Shown here piece by piece: positions 54,983 to 63,573 of a stretch of 64,000 nucleotides of DNA. A program made the translations under genes and the position numbers. The DNA is from Bacillus sp. SM2101 (GTDB taxonomy: Bacteria > Bacillota > Bacilli > Bacillales > SM2101): assembly GCF_018588585.1 (NCBI RefSeq), contig NZ_JAEUFG010000022.1, positions 1 to 64,000 of the forward strand, read 5' to 3'. Every line of letters starts with the position of its first letter. Position 1 is the stretch's first letter. The notes beneath the pieces are model-generated. The model was not told the DNA's origin and searched no databases. It worked only from the letters and a program-made list of their open reading frames with translations.

Positions 54983-56212
54983 ATGCTCTTGAAACAGCTT
55001 TTAAAGTTGAAGCCAGTTCATAAGCGCATTATCTTACTTGATTTTTTATTTGGACTTTCACGTGGTGCAATTATTCCTTTTCTAGTACTTGATATGAAAA
55101 TACGTCTAAATGTTAATTATAGTGAAATCACTGGAAGTATTTTGCTTTATTTTATTGCTCGAACTTTTGGAGGGCTAATTGGTGGTGCACTTTCTGATCG
55201 CTTTGGCAGAAAACCTTTAATGTTAATTGGACTTTTTGTTACAAGTCTATCTTATTTATTGCTTCCGTTTGTAACCTCATTGATCCAATTTTTTGCTATT
55301 TATATCATCCTTGGATTTGCTCATTCATTATTCCGTGGAGTTTTTGCTGCGTTAATTGGCGATACAATTGACAAAACAGATCCCACAACACCTTTTGCTC
55401 TGTTTCATATTAACCAAAATATTTCTGTGGGTATCGGAGCAGTGCTAGGTGGTGTACTTGTTACATATAATTCAGTATTTATTTATATCTTCACAGGTGT
55501 TTTATTATTGTGTTTTTCTCTTATTGCAACTTTCAACCCTTACCTGAAAGATGATATCAGAAGAGCTAAAATAAGCACGGAATCAAACACAGAAGATATT
55601 GAGGAAGAAAAACCTAATTATATTCCATTGCTTACAGGTGTTTTTCTTTTAAACATTGTTCTTGTTTTATCATATGGTGTCTATAATGAACTTCTAGGAG
55701 CTATATTTGTAGATTTTGTTAAACTGTCACCTATAACCATCGGTTATTTGTTTGCATTTAACTCATTATTAATCGTTTTTTTTCAAATGTTTGTAATAAA
55801 ACATGTTAGTAAATGGAGATTTATAAGTCAAATGAGTGTTACAGCATTTATGTTTGCGTGTTTTTTCTTTTTATTGAGTATCTTACCTTCTTATCCAAGT
55901 ATATGGTTATGTATAATTCTAATAATTATCTTTACAACTGGAGAACTTACACATATAGCTAACTTGAATTCAAAAGTAAATGAATTTACACCTTCAAACA
56001 AAAAAGGAATTATTTTTGGAATTCTAAACGCAACATTTAATATTGGGTTTGGTTTAGGCCCGTTTTTCTTTAGTTTATTTCTTGATAATTATACTCTCAT
56101 TTTAGCAGGAGGGATTTTTGGAGTTTTGTATGCCGTGATTTCTTTGGGCCTGTGTTTATATCTGTTTCGAAGAAAAAAACAAGAATCAATCACTGTTTCA
56201 ACTAATGTTTAA
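54983..56212 (+). CDS. MFS exporter of the RiPP cluster
   Basis: A 409-residue major facilitator with about 12 helices. The motif between helices 2 and 3 is GGALSDRFGRKPLMLIG, typical of drug and peptide exporters. GGAGATG (54970-54976) sets the start at ATG 54983, 238 bp after ligase 4. It is the last gene in the cluster and likely exports the product or gives self-resistance. Confidence 0.82.
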   Translation: MLLKQLLKLKPVHKRIILLDFLFGLSRGAIIPFLVLDMKIRLNVNYSEITGSILLYFIARTFGGLIGGALSDRFGRKPLMLIGLFVTSLSYLLLPFVTSLIQFFAIYIILGFAHSLFRGVFAALIGDTIDKTDPTTPFALFHINQNISVGIGAVLGGVLVTYNSVFIYIFTGVLLLCFSLIATFNPYLKDDIRRAKISTESNTEDIEEEKPNYIPLLTGVFLLNIVLVLSYGVYNELLGAIFVDFVKLSPITIGYLFAFNSLLIVFFQMFVIKHVSKWRFISQMSVTAFMFACFFFLLSILPSYPSIWLCIILIIIFTTGELTHIANLNSKVNEFTPSNKKGIIFGILNATFNIGFGLGPFFFSLFLDNYTLILAGGIFGVLYAVISLGLCLYLFRRKKQESITVSTNV

Positions 56213-56363
56213 TACCTTTTTATCGATAAAATATAGTCGTTATTTTTTAGTATGATAAAAGAAAAAGCCATCATTTTGGGAGTTTATTGTTTATTTCCCT
56301 AATGTGATAGCTGCAATTGGAAACTTACGTAAATAGAAAAATAAACTAAAACAAAGATGACTG

Positions 56364-56399
56364 ATGACGCATTTCTAACATAGTAGTGCGTCATTTTTA
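56364..56399 (+). terminator. Terminator of the RiPP cluster
   Basis: ATGACGCA/TGCGTCAT stem with TTTTTAT after it. Confidence 0.75.
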
Positions 56400-56460
56400 T
56401 TAATTGAGTCATTATTGTTTCTGTAGGTTCTTAATTACGGACTATAACTTACTTTACTTC

Positions 56461-56610
56461 TTAGGTTGATACAATCTTTTTAGGCTTTTCAATGACTATT
56501 GACGCGTTTCCGTCTGGTGTCGTATATTCCAAGCCAAGCTCATCGAGCATCGTATATAATTCCTATAATTCGTCATCTTGTGTTTCTCTTTCTTCTTCAA
56601 TTTCATTATC
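56461..56610 (-). pseudogene. Remnant of a small gene with an in-frame stop
   Basis: On the minus strand, EDNEIEEERETQDDEL, a TAG stop, then ELYTMLDELGLEYTTPDG and NASIVIEKPKKIVST, end with TAA at 56461-56463. A clean acidic coding style that continues through one stop suggests decay by a nonsense mutation. The family is unknown. Confidence 0.5.
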
Positions 56611-57016
56611 TTCTAATAAATTAATAGGTTTTGCTTTGCGTATTATTCATAGTTATTGATGTTCCATATCCAGTTAACATTAATCTACATAAAAGCAATG
56701 TCATGGTATATAACGTTTTCATTTTATCCCTTCGTTTGTAAATTATTTCTTGGAACTAACAGTTCTCCCTTTACATGTTACTAATTGTCTCTTTAATATA
56801 ACTCTGAAAGTTTTATTCATAGAGGTTCCCATTTGGCTTTTTTCTTTGTTCTTCCTCTGATTTTTGTGAAAAAATATTTAACTTACTTAACTTTTCTTCA
56901 AAACTAATAGAAGCATCTTTAGATCCAAAATATGATCATAAATTTTTGGTGATGGCTTTCTGTGTGAATTGCGTGCAGGATATCCTCTTGTATAGCTAGA
57001 AGTTAGTGGAGGCTTT

Positions 57017-57279
57017 GCCAAACACTGGATGCTCACGAAGTTTGGGATTTTGACGAAAAAAACCATATTCAAAAGCTTGTTGACATCATAGGTATATGTA
57101 GTCCTTGTAATACAATTCATTATGGAAGGGCTCAAATAATAGGTAAAGCAAGAGAAGCACAAGAACAGTTCATGAAAGTAAATGATTGTGACAAGATGGA
57201 ATTCGACATAGAAGTTATGAGGGCTGCTGGAGATTATTATAGTCGAGTAAAATTAGAAATTGGATTTATCTTTTATTGA
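57017..57279 (+). pseudogene. N-terminally truncated HNH-like protein remnant
   Basis: A frame reading LCQTLDAHEVWDFDEKNHIQ, then KLVDIIGICSPCNTIHYGRA, and ending RVKLEIGFIFY before a TGA near 57277-57279. It resembles the C-terminal part of a common Bacillus phage and plasmid protein with HNH-like Cys and His residues. No start codon with a ribosome site is present, and an in-frame TAG lies just upstream (about 57014), so it is a remnant. The 56213-57644 interval as a whole is decayed DNA. Confidence 0.65.
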
Positions 57280-57334
57280 AAAGCAAGGTTATATATTCAG
57301 TAAAGAGTATACTGATTGAATTATTGAGATAATT

Positions 57335-57361
57335 AGGGCTAGAAACAGCCCTTTTTGTTTT
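57335..57361 (+). terminator. Rho-independent terminator
   Basis: GGGCT/AGCCC stem with a TTTTTGTTTT tail, nested in a longer inverted repeat ATTAGGGCTAG/CTAGCCCTAAT. Confidence 0.75.
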
Positions 57362-57644
57362 GCCCTAGCCCTAATTGATAACCATCCGTGCTAGGCACTT
57401 AAAAGTCAGCTTAGTATTTAATTAACAGCTTTCTACTAAGTCTTAAGAGCTAATCTCCAAAAATTTGCGATTTTGTAGTAGAATAACAGTAGGATTATAA
57501 TTTATCTGATTTTTTATTTATAATGCAAAAGAACCCATTTCTTTCTGAATTGATAATATTGATAACTATAGCAGAAAGTTTTTGATATCATATAAATATA
57601 TATTTTTGGTGACTAGTGTTACTAGACGAAAAGGAGTAGTTTAA

Positions 57645-57995
57645 ATGGGTGAACCAATTTATAAAGATTATTTTTTGTTCGGTGTAGGTTATACTGTACT
57701 TAACGACGAACAAATGATTGAAGTACGTTCCTTAAGTAAGGAAGCACATCGGATTACAGATAGCCCTGACATATTGCCTCCATCCTTTAGTCCGGAAATA
57801 CAAAAATCTCACGGAAAAGAATGGGCTATAGCAGATGTTAAAGATGAAGATATTTTACAATGCTTAGATCAAGGTCTTGTATATCGTGAGTGGATTTTAG
57901 AAAAAGACGATTATAACAACTACTTAAAAGTTGATTCTTTAATGGATATCGATTTGAAAGAACTAAAAACTAAGAATCTACGTAAATATAAATAA
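57645..57995 (+). CDS. Conserved-looking plasmid protein, unknown
   Basis: A 116-residue soluble, acidic protein with AAAGGAG about 10 bp ahead of the ATG. No domain is recognised; regular secondary structure (alpha and beta) and typical codon use support a real gene. It lies before leader RNA 2 and is probably transcribed separately from it. Confidence 0.6.
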   Translation: MGEPIYKDYFLFGVGYTVLNDEQMIEVRSLSKEAHRITDSPDILPPSFSPEIQKSHGKEWAIADVKDEDILQCLDQGLVYREWILEKDDYNNYLKVDSLMDIDLKELKTKNLRKYK

Positions 57996-58018
57996 ATTTT
58001 AATACATCATAAGAATCC

Positions 58019-58047
58019 TTGTTAGAGATTGCTAAGTATCGTATAAT
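58019..58047 (+). promoter_or_regulatory. Sigma-A promoter of leader 2
   Basis: TTGTTA (58019-58024), 17-bp spacer, TATAAT (58042-58047). Confidence 0.8.
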
Positions 58048-58192
58048 TAAGAGGTACTTTAAGTTTTTTATTATCTTTTTATTAGCAATCTTTTTTAAGG
58101 TTAGCGGGTTTATCTAACAATGTATTTACAGACCTCTGAGGTCGTTGGTTCACACTTTTAGTGTGATACTAATGAAATCAGGGGTCTTTTTG
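58048..58192 (+). ncRNA. Structured 5' leader with attenuator (leader 2)
   Basis: TAGCAATCT (58083-58091) and GGTTAGCGGGTTT (58099-58111) are shared with leader 3. A local hairpin GACCT-CTG-AGGTC (58131-58143) overlaps the left arm GACCTCTGA of a long-range terminator whose right arm TCAGGGGTC lies at 58178-58186, followed by TTTTT. A small CACAC/GTGTG hairpin lies between. The two folds are mutually exclusive, so the leader should switch between read-through and termination. Confidence 0.7.
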
Positions 58193-58265
58193 CGTTTTAA
58201 AGAACCCTTAATTGGCTAATTTTTCGATAATTAATCTAAAGAATAAACTACAAGGGAGGTATAGT

Positions 58266-58805
58266 ATGTTTAAAATCACTTGTTTTTTGCAGGTGCCTTA
58301 TAAACAACTTTGTAAGCTTTTGAAGGGTATGCACTTTAAGGATATGAAAGGAGAGTTAGTTTGGGAGGTAGATGATCACCAGTTTAAAATCTGCCCATTT
58401 AGTAATCAAGGAGAGTATTCTCATAACCATGGTTATAGAATATTTTTTTCAGGGAGTATTGATGGAGCAATATTCTTGTTTGACATGGCTCTTGGGCCAC
58501 TTAAGCCAGATGTGAAAGGGATAGAGTATGAAACTTCATTAGGTGAACGGAGTCAAAGAGAATGGATTGTGGAGCTGATAAAAACGGATACAATTCAGAC
58601 AATTGATACCAGAGGAATTTTTAAGTGTGGTTCAGTAGGAATAATTGTAATCCCTACTACCATGAACTTTCAAATGCGTTCACCACATAACAAAAAATTA
58701 AAATTAATAGAATGTCTAAAAGAGATTGAACGAATTAGGAATGACATTTTTCCTAAACAGTTTGATCTTTTTTCAATTTTGGAAGAAAAGGAGAATGCTA
58801 TATGA
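58266..58805 (+). CDS. Plasmid operon protein, unknown
   Basis: A 179-residue protein; AAGGGAGGT precedes the ATG, which rules out the upstream in-frame start at 58212. The fold looks alpha/beta with aromatic-rich strands (HGYRIFFSGSIDGAIFLFDMALGP). No family is recognised. It overlaps the next gene by 4 bp (ATGA), so the three genes here form a tight operon under leader 2. Confidence 0.6.
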   Translation: MFKITCFLQVPYKQLCKLLKGMHFKDMKGELVWEVDDHQFKICPFSNQGEYSHNHGYRIFFSGSIDGAIFLFDMALGPLKPDVKGIEYETSLGERSQREWIVELIKTDTIQTIDTRGIFKCGSVGIIVIPTTMNFQMRSPHNKKLKLIECLKEIERIRNDIFPKQFDLFSILEEKENAI

Positions 58806-59260
58806 TCGAAATTAAAAATACGATGTCCTTTGTAGCTGGAGATGATCAGATTCTGCTTAAAGAAGGATACGTCATTAGAAATGGTGAGGTTATTGCTGAG
58901 GGTAAAGTATTTCCTTTTACAATTATGCTTGGGCAACCTGCCTGGATTATTGTCATAGAGAATGATTATACTCCACCTGTTTATGTCAAAACTATAAATG
59001 TTGTGTCTTACATACCGAAAGAGCAAGAGTATTTTGAAGGACAATCTTATCCTCCAAAATATATCTATTCGGTAGATTATCTTACGAAATCTAGTAAGCG
59101 TAATATGAGAGTTTATGCAGTAGACCAAATACATGCCAAAAGTTTATGTATGTTGGCAAGAGATGAAGATATCAAAATATTGTCAATGACTAAAGAAGAA
59201 AATAATATGACTACTGATAAACAAGACTTTCAAAAACAGCAGAGTGTGACCTCTATATGA
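58802..59260 (+). CDS. Plasmid operon protein, unknown
   Basis: A 152-residue protein overlapping both neighbours by 4 bp. The N-terminal half has a beta-rich look (LLKEGYVIRNGEVIAEGKVF, PAWIIVIENDYTPPVYVKT). No domain is recognised. Coupled translation implies that it works with its neighbours, probably in plasmid maintenance or transfer. Confidence 0.6.
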   Translation: MIEIKNTMSFVAGDDQILLKEGYVIRNGEVIAEGKVFPFTIMLGQPAWIIVIENDYTPPVYVKTINVVSYIPKEQEYFEGQSYPPKYIYSVDYLTKSSKRNMRVYAVDQIHAKSLCMLARDEDIKILSMTKEENNMTTDKQDFQKQQSVTSI

Positions 59261-59457
59261 ATATTATTCATAAAGTACAAAGCAACCATATATACAAGAA
59301 GTTATTGCTTCTCATGGACCATGAAGGGAAGAATGATCAAGAAATAGAGAAGGATTGCTATAAAGCCTTCAGCTTGATTGAAAGGTTAGACCCTAATACT
59401 GCCAAGCAGATATTACTTTGGTTACCTTTTCATCAACTTCCCAAAAAGAATTACTAA
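59257..59457 (+). CDS. Small plasmid operon protein, unknown
   Basis: A 66-residue helical protein (YKKLLLLMDHEGKNDQEIEK, YKAFSLIERLDPNTAKQILL). It overlaps the previous stop by 4 bp. No family is recognised. Confidence 0.55.
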   Translation: MNIIHKVQSNHIYKKLLLLMDHEGKNDQEIEKDCYKAFSLIERLDPNTAKQILLWLPFHQLPKKNY

Positions 59458-59485
59458 AAATCAATTTCAAGGAGGACAAGCAGCT

Positions 59486-60355
59486 ATGAAATATACAGAA
59501 CAATTGAACATTGAATTTCTACTTACTGCAAGAGAATTATTTGAAAATTTTTATCGGAGCGGGAAATACCCGCTTCTTTCTCAAACGGAAAAGAAACTTA
59601 AAATTGTTAAGAGCAGTATGAAAAAAGAACTTGAATCAGGAGAAATAAAGAAATATGAGTACCCAGAGATAAATGTAGTCGCAAAATTTGTAAGTAGAGG
59701 TGTATATGAGGTCGATCAAAGTGCTTTAAATGAATATCTCCATGACATTGGTCTTTTCATACCTACTGTCAAATTAGACTACCAGAAGTTAAAAAAAGCT
59801 GGGATGTTAGAAAAGGTTGAAGGTTTCGTTAAGTATATTCCTCGTTTTGTGGTTCCTTCGTTAAATAAGAAGGGAAAGTTACCAGACCTAAACTTTCATG
59901 TGAATGGATTTGGAGTAGAACAGATGGCTAGGAATTTTTCATACTTGAATCGTATTTATAAATCTGTGGAAGTTCAATACGAATTAATTAAACAAAAAAT
60001 GGAAAAATGTCCTGAATTAATCTGGTATACCGAACGAAAGAAGAAAGATAAGAAGCTGGTATATCGCAATGAATATGGATCTCTAAGGCTCAAGAACAAT
60101 GATCCTATATACGATATAGATTCTACCGTAGATCACTTTGGGCTAGATTGGTTGTTGGCATATGGACGTCTTAAAAATAGGATAGTTGATCGTTTTATTC
60201 AAAAAGGGACGATTACAAAAAAGGATTTGGATAAATTTAAGAGGTTAGTCGATATTCAATTGTCCTTTGTCGTGATGCCGCTGGATATAGAACAGCAATC
60301 TATGGAATTTCTCCATGAGAAAAGAATGATTGCAGCTCAAAATAATAGGATTTAG
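59486..60355 (+). CDS. Plasmid operon protein, unknown
   Basis: A 289-residue basic, soluble protein with an AAGGAGG ribosome site (59469-59475). Two segments look like helix-turn-helix or winged-helix folds (residues about 25-60 and 88-115), so nucleic-acid binding is possible. No family is recognised. It ends the operon that starts with leader 2. The 60356-60523 gap after it shows only a 22-codon frame (60378-60446) that looks like a gene fragment. Confidence 0.6.
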   Translation: MKYTEQLNIEFLLTARELFENFYRSGKYPLLSQTEKKLKIVKSSMKKELESGEIKKYEYPEINVVAKFVSRGVYEVDQSALNEYLHDIGLFIPTVKLDYQKLKKAGMLEKVEGFVKYIPRFVVPSLNKKGKLPDLNFHVNGFGVEQMARNFSYLNRIYKSVEVQYELIKQKMEKCPELIWYTERKKKDKKLVYRNEYGSLRLKNNDPIYDIDSTVDHFGLDWLLAYGRLKNRIVDRFIQKGTITKKDLDKFKRLVDIQLSFVVMPLDIEQQSMEFLHEKRMIAAQNNRI

Positions 60356-60523
60356 TTATATATCATTTGATTAGTAAATGGTAGGTTATGATTATTGGCA
60401 TTACACTGCTGTGGAGTATGAAGAAGCTTTGGAAAAGATTAATTAGCTTCTTTAATTATTCCGATAATATTTATCTGGCAAAGAGCTGAATATATTATTT
60501 CCATTTATTGTTGATTTGCTCTA

Positions 60524-60552
60524 TTGAGGGTGTTCTATTTTTATGGTAAAAT
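60524..60552 (+). promoter_or_regulatory. Sigma-A promoter of leader 3
   Basis: TTGAGG (60524-60529), 17-bp spacer, TAAAAT (60547-60552). Confidence 0.7.
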
Positions 60553-60730
60553 ATTCTCATAGATTTTTTCCTTTTGAACTTTTGAATAGCAACCTAAATG
60601 GTTAGCGGGTTTGATTATTAATCAAATAGCGATCTCTGGGATCGAATTCTGATGATAGAACATGACATTTTGTTTGTGAGTCGTGTTCTATCGTTCTATG
60701 AATCTCGATTACCTGGAGGTCGCTTTTTTG
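60553..60730 (+). ncRNA. Structured 5' leader with attenuator (leader 3)
   Basis: TAGCAACCT (60587-60595) and GGTTAGCGGGTTT (60600-60612) match leader 2. The local hairpin CGATC-TCTGG-GATCG (60630-60644) overlaps the left arm GCGATCTCTGG of a long-range stem whose right arm CCTGGAGGTCGC (60712-60723) is followed by TTTTTT. A variable hairpin GAACATGAC.../GTCGTGTTC lies between. The design is the same as in leader 2, with different arm sequences that keep pairing. Confidence 0.72.
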
Positions 60731-60789
60731 TGTTTAGAAGAGAAAAAATCGACTAAAAATCAATTTCAGGTAAAGGACGGTGTTGTTTC

Positions 60790-61107
60790 ATGTTATTAAC
60801 TAGCATGGATGTACAAATCAAAGGAGAAGGTGTAGCAAAGAGAAGGAAATTTGTTGAACTAAGGATTCCGAGTACAGGTAAAGTAGAATATTTTGATTGT
60901 CGTACTAGGAATGACAAAAGAGCTCTTGAAAGAGCACTAGCGTTTGTACAATGTGCTCAAGAAAGGCATGGGGAAACGTTATATTGGAAGTTCAGAGGAG
61001 AAAATATGTATCGTATTGGTGCAAACCATGAGATATGTAGAACCATGAAACAGAACCTTCAAAAAACAAAAGAATGGTTGATGGAGTATTTCTTTGATAT
61101 TGCTTAA
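60790..61107 (+). CDS. Small plasmid protein, unknown
   Basis: A 105-residue basic protein that opens the operon under leader 3. It is rich in Arg and Lys (EGVAKRRKFVELRIPS...CRTRNDKRALERAL), suggesting nucleic-acid contact. AAAGGAC lies about 11 bp ahead of the ATG. No family is recognised. It is followed by SSB. Confidence 0.55.
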   Translation: MLLTSMDVQIKGEGVAKRRKFVELRIPSTGKVEYFDCRTRNDKRALERALAFVQCAQERHGETLYWKFRGENMYRIGANHEICRTMKQNLQKTKEWLMEYFFDIA

Positions 61108-61144
61108 GTATTGAATATTAACAATAGAAAGGTGGAAATTTATT

Positions 61145-61555
61145 ATGAATAATGCAAATTATATTGGAAGGCTAACAAAAGATATAGAATTGAGGCACAC
61201 TCCAAATGGAGTAGCTGTAGCAAATTTTACGATCGCTGTTAATCGGACTTATACGAATGAACAAGGGAAAAGAGAAGCTGATTTCATTCCAGTGGTTGTA
61301 TGGAAAAAACAAGCTGAAAACTGTGCAAACTATTTAAAAAAAGGTAGCCAAGTAGGTGTTACAGGCCGTATGCAATCCCGGTTATATGAAGGGTCAGATG
61401 GAAAGCGCGTACCCGTCATAGAATGTAATGCTGAGAGTGTACAATTTTTAGATACCAAGAGCAATAGAAGTGGAAGTGAACAAAGAGATTCTACACCTTC
61501 TAATGACTCTTTTGGAGGAGATGTTGTTCCAAACGATCATTTACCGTGGAACTAA
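61145..61555 (+). CDS. ssb: Single-stranded DNA-binding protein
   Basis: A 136-residue SSB. The OB fold is clear: [61 protein letters not shown] and [20 protein letters not shown]. The C-terminal tip (NDHLPWN) departs from the usual acidic DDDLPF, so contacts with host partners may be weaker. GAAAGGTGG precedes the ATG. Plasmid SSBs protect single strands during replication or conjugation. Confidence 0.95.
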   Translation: MNNANYIGRLTKDIELRHTPNGVAVANFTIAVNRTYTNEQGKREADFIPVVVWKKQAENCANYLKKGSQVGVTGRMQSRLYEGSDGKRVPVIECNAESVQFLDTKSNRSGSEQRDSTPSNDSFGGDVVPNDHLPWN

Positions 61556-61645
61556 TATCAAAATACATGGAATTTACAAGGTGTTTACCTCAAATGAGGA
61601 AAACGTCTCTGTAAAAATTATCACTCCAAAAGGTATCAGAGGGAG

Positions 61646-61685
61646 TTCATTGAAAGGGTTTATTTTCAATGGACTTTTTATATTT
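61646..61685 (+). terminator. Terminator after ssb
   Basis: AGTTCATTGAAA/TTTTCAATGGACT stem followed by TTTTAT. Confidence 0.7.
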
Positions 61686-61711
61686 TATTAAATTCAAGGA
61701 GCTGATTATAA

Positions 61712-63436
61712 ATGAGTGAAAAACGTATAACTACAGTATCGAAAAAGCAGTTATTTAAAGAAAATTTAGAGCAAAAGGGGCTCTCAGTTCAATTAGGTGA
61801 ATTGCTGCAAGGGACTAGTATAAAAGTAGATGAAAAAGATGCTTTTACAAAATTATTAAGGGCCGTTAAAAGAAAAGTAAATAATCAATTGGAAAAGATG
61901 GATGTAGAAGAAGTAACTAAATATCTTGACGAGATATCATTCGGTTCTTGTAAGGTTGAGATTATTGATAGATTAGAATCAATTAATCAATATTCTCAAA
62001 TTGAATTGGTGTCTATATGTGCTGGTATTATAAAAAGAAGAAGTAAGGATATTGTAAAGGAAATTATAGAAAAGTACTCACCAATAGAGATAGGATGGAA
62101 AGACTGTAACGGCTTCCGAACAGGTCTTTCAATTACCAATAAGCCTATAAAGAAAAATTATCATAATACTCGTCGCTCTTTTCGTTCATGTAACGACTAT
62201 CATTATTTATTTGATTTAGGTTCAGTGATAGCGGAAACGTTAGTTATGAACTCTCTCGAACAATTTGCGAAAAGAAATGAAAAGATGATGCAGTATCTAC
62301 TTACAAAAAAAATGATAGGAGATCACCCGCTACCTGAAAGTTTAGGGAAAGGTGTATTTATTCCAAAAGACGATGTTTTTTCAAAAGATGTACGGATAAT
62401 AATAGAAGAATGTAAGCTTGCTGAGGGATTAAAAATTGTTGAATCTACTTATCTGGATACCTATAAGAAGTATTTTTATATAAGTGAACTTGAAGATTTC
62501 GCTATTAATATTAGGAGAGGTTCATTTTATAAAGTTGTGGTAAAGGAATTTTTAAGTCAATTACATTTTATTAAGGATAAAACTGACCGCCAATATTCTT
62601 CTCGAACAGATTATGCGCGTAGTTTTGAGACAAAAAAACAAATAAATAAAAAACAACAAGAAGCTATGAAGGACAATGCATTTTTAGATAGATACCAGTA
62701 TGTAGAAATAGATAATGAAGTATTATTTAGAGATGAAGTAAACAAAATGAATTTGACTAGTAATAAAACTGAAAAGGTATTTACTTTTGAGGATCTTGAA
62801 GAAGAATTTGTTCGCTTCGTTAACCAAGTATATGTTCCTTTTTCAGAGGGTAGCTTTCGAATAAAAAGATTAGGGAAATTACGTGCTGCAGGTGTCTATT
62901 ATCCTCATGTGAATGCTACGATTATAGATCGTGAACATCCAGAATCTTATTCTCATGAGCTGGGGCATATGCTAGATTATTGCCTATCTGATACTCCTAA
63001 CGCACCTGTATCAGAATCATTCGCTTTCAGATCTATAATTGATTTATATACAGAAGCGGTTTGTGATGAGGTTAATGAACTTCCTGATGATCATTATTTT
63101 AAAAAACAGTGGCATGGGAAGTCAAAATTTAATAAAAGCTATTTTATTCAACCAACAGAAATTTTTGCGAGATCTTTTGAACTATATTTATGGAACAAGG
63201 GTATTCGTTCTAGTTTTCTAAAAAAGTCTTATACGGAAAAACCAGAATATCCTCAAGATGTTGATTATATTAATAGAATTGCAGAGTATTTTAACCAACT
63301 TTTTTCTTACTGTCATAGTGATGCTATTCCTATAAAAGGTAGGATTATAGCTATTTCCCAGGCGGAACCAAGACTGACACATTTTGAAATTAAAACATGT
63401 AATGAAGATAATAGTAGACAGCTAACTTTATTTTAA
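61712..63436 (+). CDS. HExxH zinc metallopeptidase-like protein, large plasmid type
   Basis: A 574-residue protein. The C-terminal domain (about residues 380-560) contains SYSHELGHMLDYCL, an HExxH zinc motif, followed about 60 residues later by the QPTEIFARSFELYLWNKG segment known from large polyvalent (LPD1-like) proteins of plasmids and phages. The N-terminal 350 residues are helical and unassigned. AAGGAG is upstream of the ATG. Such proteins are carried by conjugative elements; a role in anti-restriction or anti-defence on entry, or as a toxin-like effector, is possible but not shown. Confidence 0.75.
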   Translation: MSEKRITTVSKKQLFKENLEQKGLSVQLGELLQGTSIKVDEKDAFTKLLRAVKRKVNNQLEKMDVEEVTKYLDEISFGSCKVEIIDRLESINQYSQIELVSICAGIIKRRSKDIVKEIIEKYSPIEIGWKDCNGFRTGLSITNKPIKKNYHNTRRSFRSCNDYHYLFDLGSVIAETLVMNSLEQFAKRNEKMMQYLLTKKMIGDHPLPESLGKGVFIPKDDVFSKDVRIIIEECKLAEGLKIVESTYLDTYKKYFYISELEDFAINIRRGSFYKVVVKEFLSQLHFIKDKTDRQYSSRTDYARSFETKKQINKKQQEAMKDNAFLDRYQYVEIDNEVLFRDEVNKMNLTSNKTEKVFTFEDLEEEFVRFVNQVYVPFSEGSFRIKRLGKLRAAGVYYPHVNATIIDREHPESYSHELGHMLDYCLSDTPNAPVSESFAFRSIIDLYTEAVCDEVNELPDDHYFKKQWHGKSKFNKSYFIQPTEIFARSFELYLWNKGIRSSFLKKSYTEKPEYPQDVDYINRIAEYFNQLFSYCHSDAIPIKGRIIAISQAEPRLTHFEIKTCNEDNSRQLTLF

Positions 63437-63507
63437 GTACATTAAAAATAGAGTCTAGCGCTTATATGCTATCTATAGATTTACTATTTTAATGGAGAAA
63501 AAAACAG

Positions 63508-63530
63508 GTCATTCATTGGATGAATGACCT
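63508..63530 (+). terminator. Hairpin after the metallopeptidase gene
   Basis: GGTCATTCAT/ATGAATGACC stem with a weak T-run. Confidence 0.5.
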
Positions 63531-63573
63531 TACAAATAATTATAAGATCAAATGAAAGAGGTGGGAAATCTAG

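Noticed and set aside
61712-63436. Anthrax lethal-factor-like toxin
   Set aside because: The HExxH motif alone does not support this; there is no signal peptide or binding domain, and the context is a plasmid operon.
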